From NCBI GenBank assembly GCA_900547505.1, contig URGY01000121.1, forward strand, positions 1 through 5,617: a stretch of 5,617 nt of DNA, in the 5' to 3' direction. The stretch is from an uncultured Collinsella sp. (GTDB lineage Bacteria; Actinomycetota; Coriobacteriia; Coriobacteriales; Coriobacteriaceae). The translations under genes were made by a program, and so were the position numbers. Shown here piece by piece: positions 5,594-5,617 of the stretch (position 1 is the stretch's first letter; every line of letters begins with the position of its first letter). A model generated the notes under the pieces. That model had not been told where the DNA came from. It searched no databases and was given only the letters and a program-made list of their open reading frames with translations.

Positions 5594-5617
5594 CTGTCTC
5601 TTATACACATCTCCGAG
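5594..5617 (+). other. Illumina Nextera (Tn5) adapter sequence, not genomic
   Basis: Bases 5594-5612 read CTGTCTCTTATACACATCT, the 19-bp Tn5 mosaic end used in Nextera libraries. The following CCGAG (5613-5617) is the start of the index-read side adapter. This is read-through that survived trimming and was assembled onto the contig end. It should be removed, and any translation through it (LSLIHISE on the plus strand, MCIRDR or MYKRQ on the minus strand) is artefact. Confidence 0.97.

Noticed and set aside
4609..5610. Minus-strand open frame (333 codons) opposite the kinase
   Set aside because: Its N-terminus MCIRDR is translated from the sequencing adapter, and the rest is antisense to the kinase.
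5594..5617. Possible Tn5-like insertion sequence end
   Set aside because: The 19-bp match is the engineered mosaic end followed directly by Nextera adapter bases, not by transposon sequence, and it lies exactly at the contig end.

Overview
The window is a short, GC-rich (about 60% by eye) bacterial contig end. The protein style points to an actinobacterium of the Coriobacteriia, most likely Collinsella or a close relative: a clostridial/coriobacterial type heterodimeric ABC exporter, a thiD-like pyridoxamine kinase and GC-rich codons. This taxonomic call is inference from familiarity; no database search was possible.

Layout. Positions 1-102 are non-coding and hold a compound inverted repeat downstream of the exporter genes. 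Positions 103-4328 are one minus-strand operon, read from right to left: a MarR-family repressor (4328-3822), ABC exporter half A (3829-2015) and ABC exporter half B (2022-103). Both junctions are 8-nt start/stop overlaps with a good Shine-Dalgarno sequence inside the upstream gene, so the three genes are almost certainly co-transcribed and translationally coupled. Positions 4329-4659 are a 331-bp divergent intergenic region. It contains a clear TTGACA-17-TAGATT promoter for the MarR operon, an inverted repeat over the likely transcription start (candidate autorepression operator), a run of four consecutive stem-loops (4430-4531) of unknown function, and a weak promoter for the rightward gene. 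Positions 4660-5484 encode a pyridoxal/pyridoxamine kinase on the plus strand. A further gene starts at 5477, overlapping the kinase stop codon, and is cut off by the contig end.

How the genes work together. The two ABC proteins are complementary halves of one heterodimeric exporter. Half A carries a degenerate ATP site (Asp for the catalytic Glu, Gln for the switch His, Ala in Walker A) but a canonical VSGGQ signature. Half B carries intact Walker A, Walker B and His-loop residues but an altered LSQGQ signature. Together they make one consensus and one degenerate ATP site. The MarR protein probably represses its own operon and is released by a ligand that may be an exporter substrate. The pyridoxamine kinase is a separate, divergently transcribed salvage enzyme with no evident link to the exporter.

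The last 24 bases (5594-5617) are not genomic: they match the Tn5 mosaic end plus the start of the Illumina Nextera read adapter, so genuine sequence ends at about 5593. No wholly new system is evident. The least explained feature is the stem-loop array at 4430-4531.
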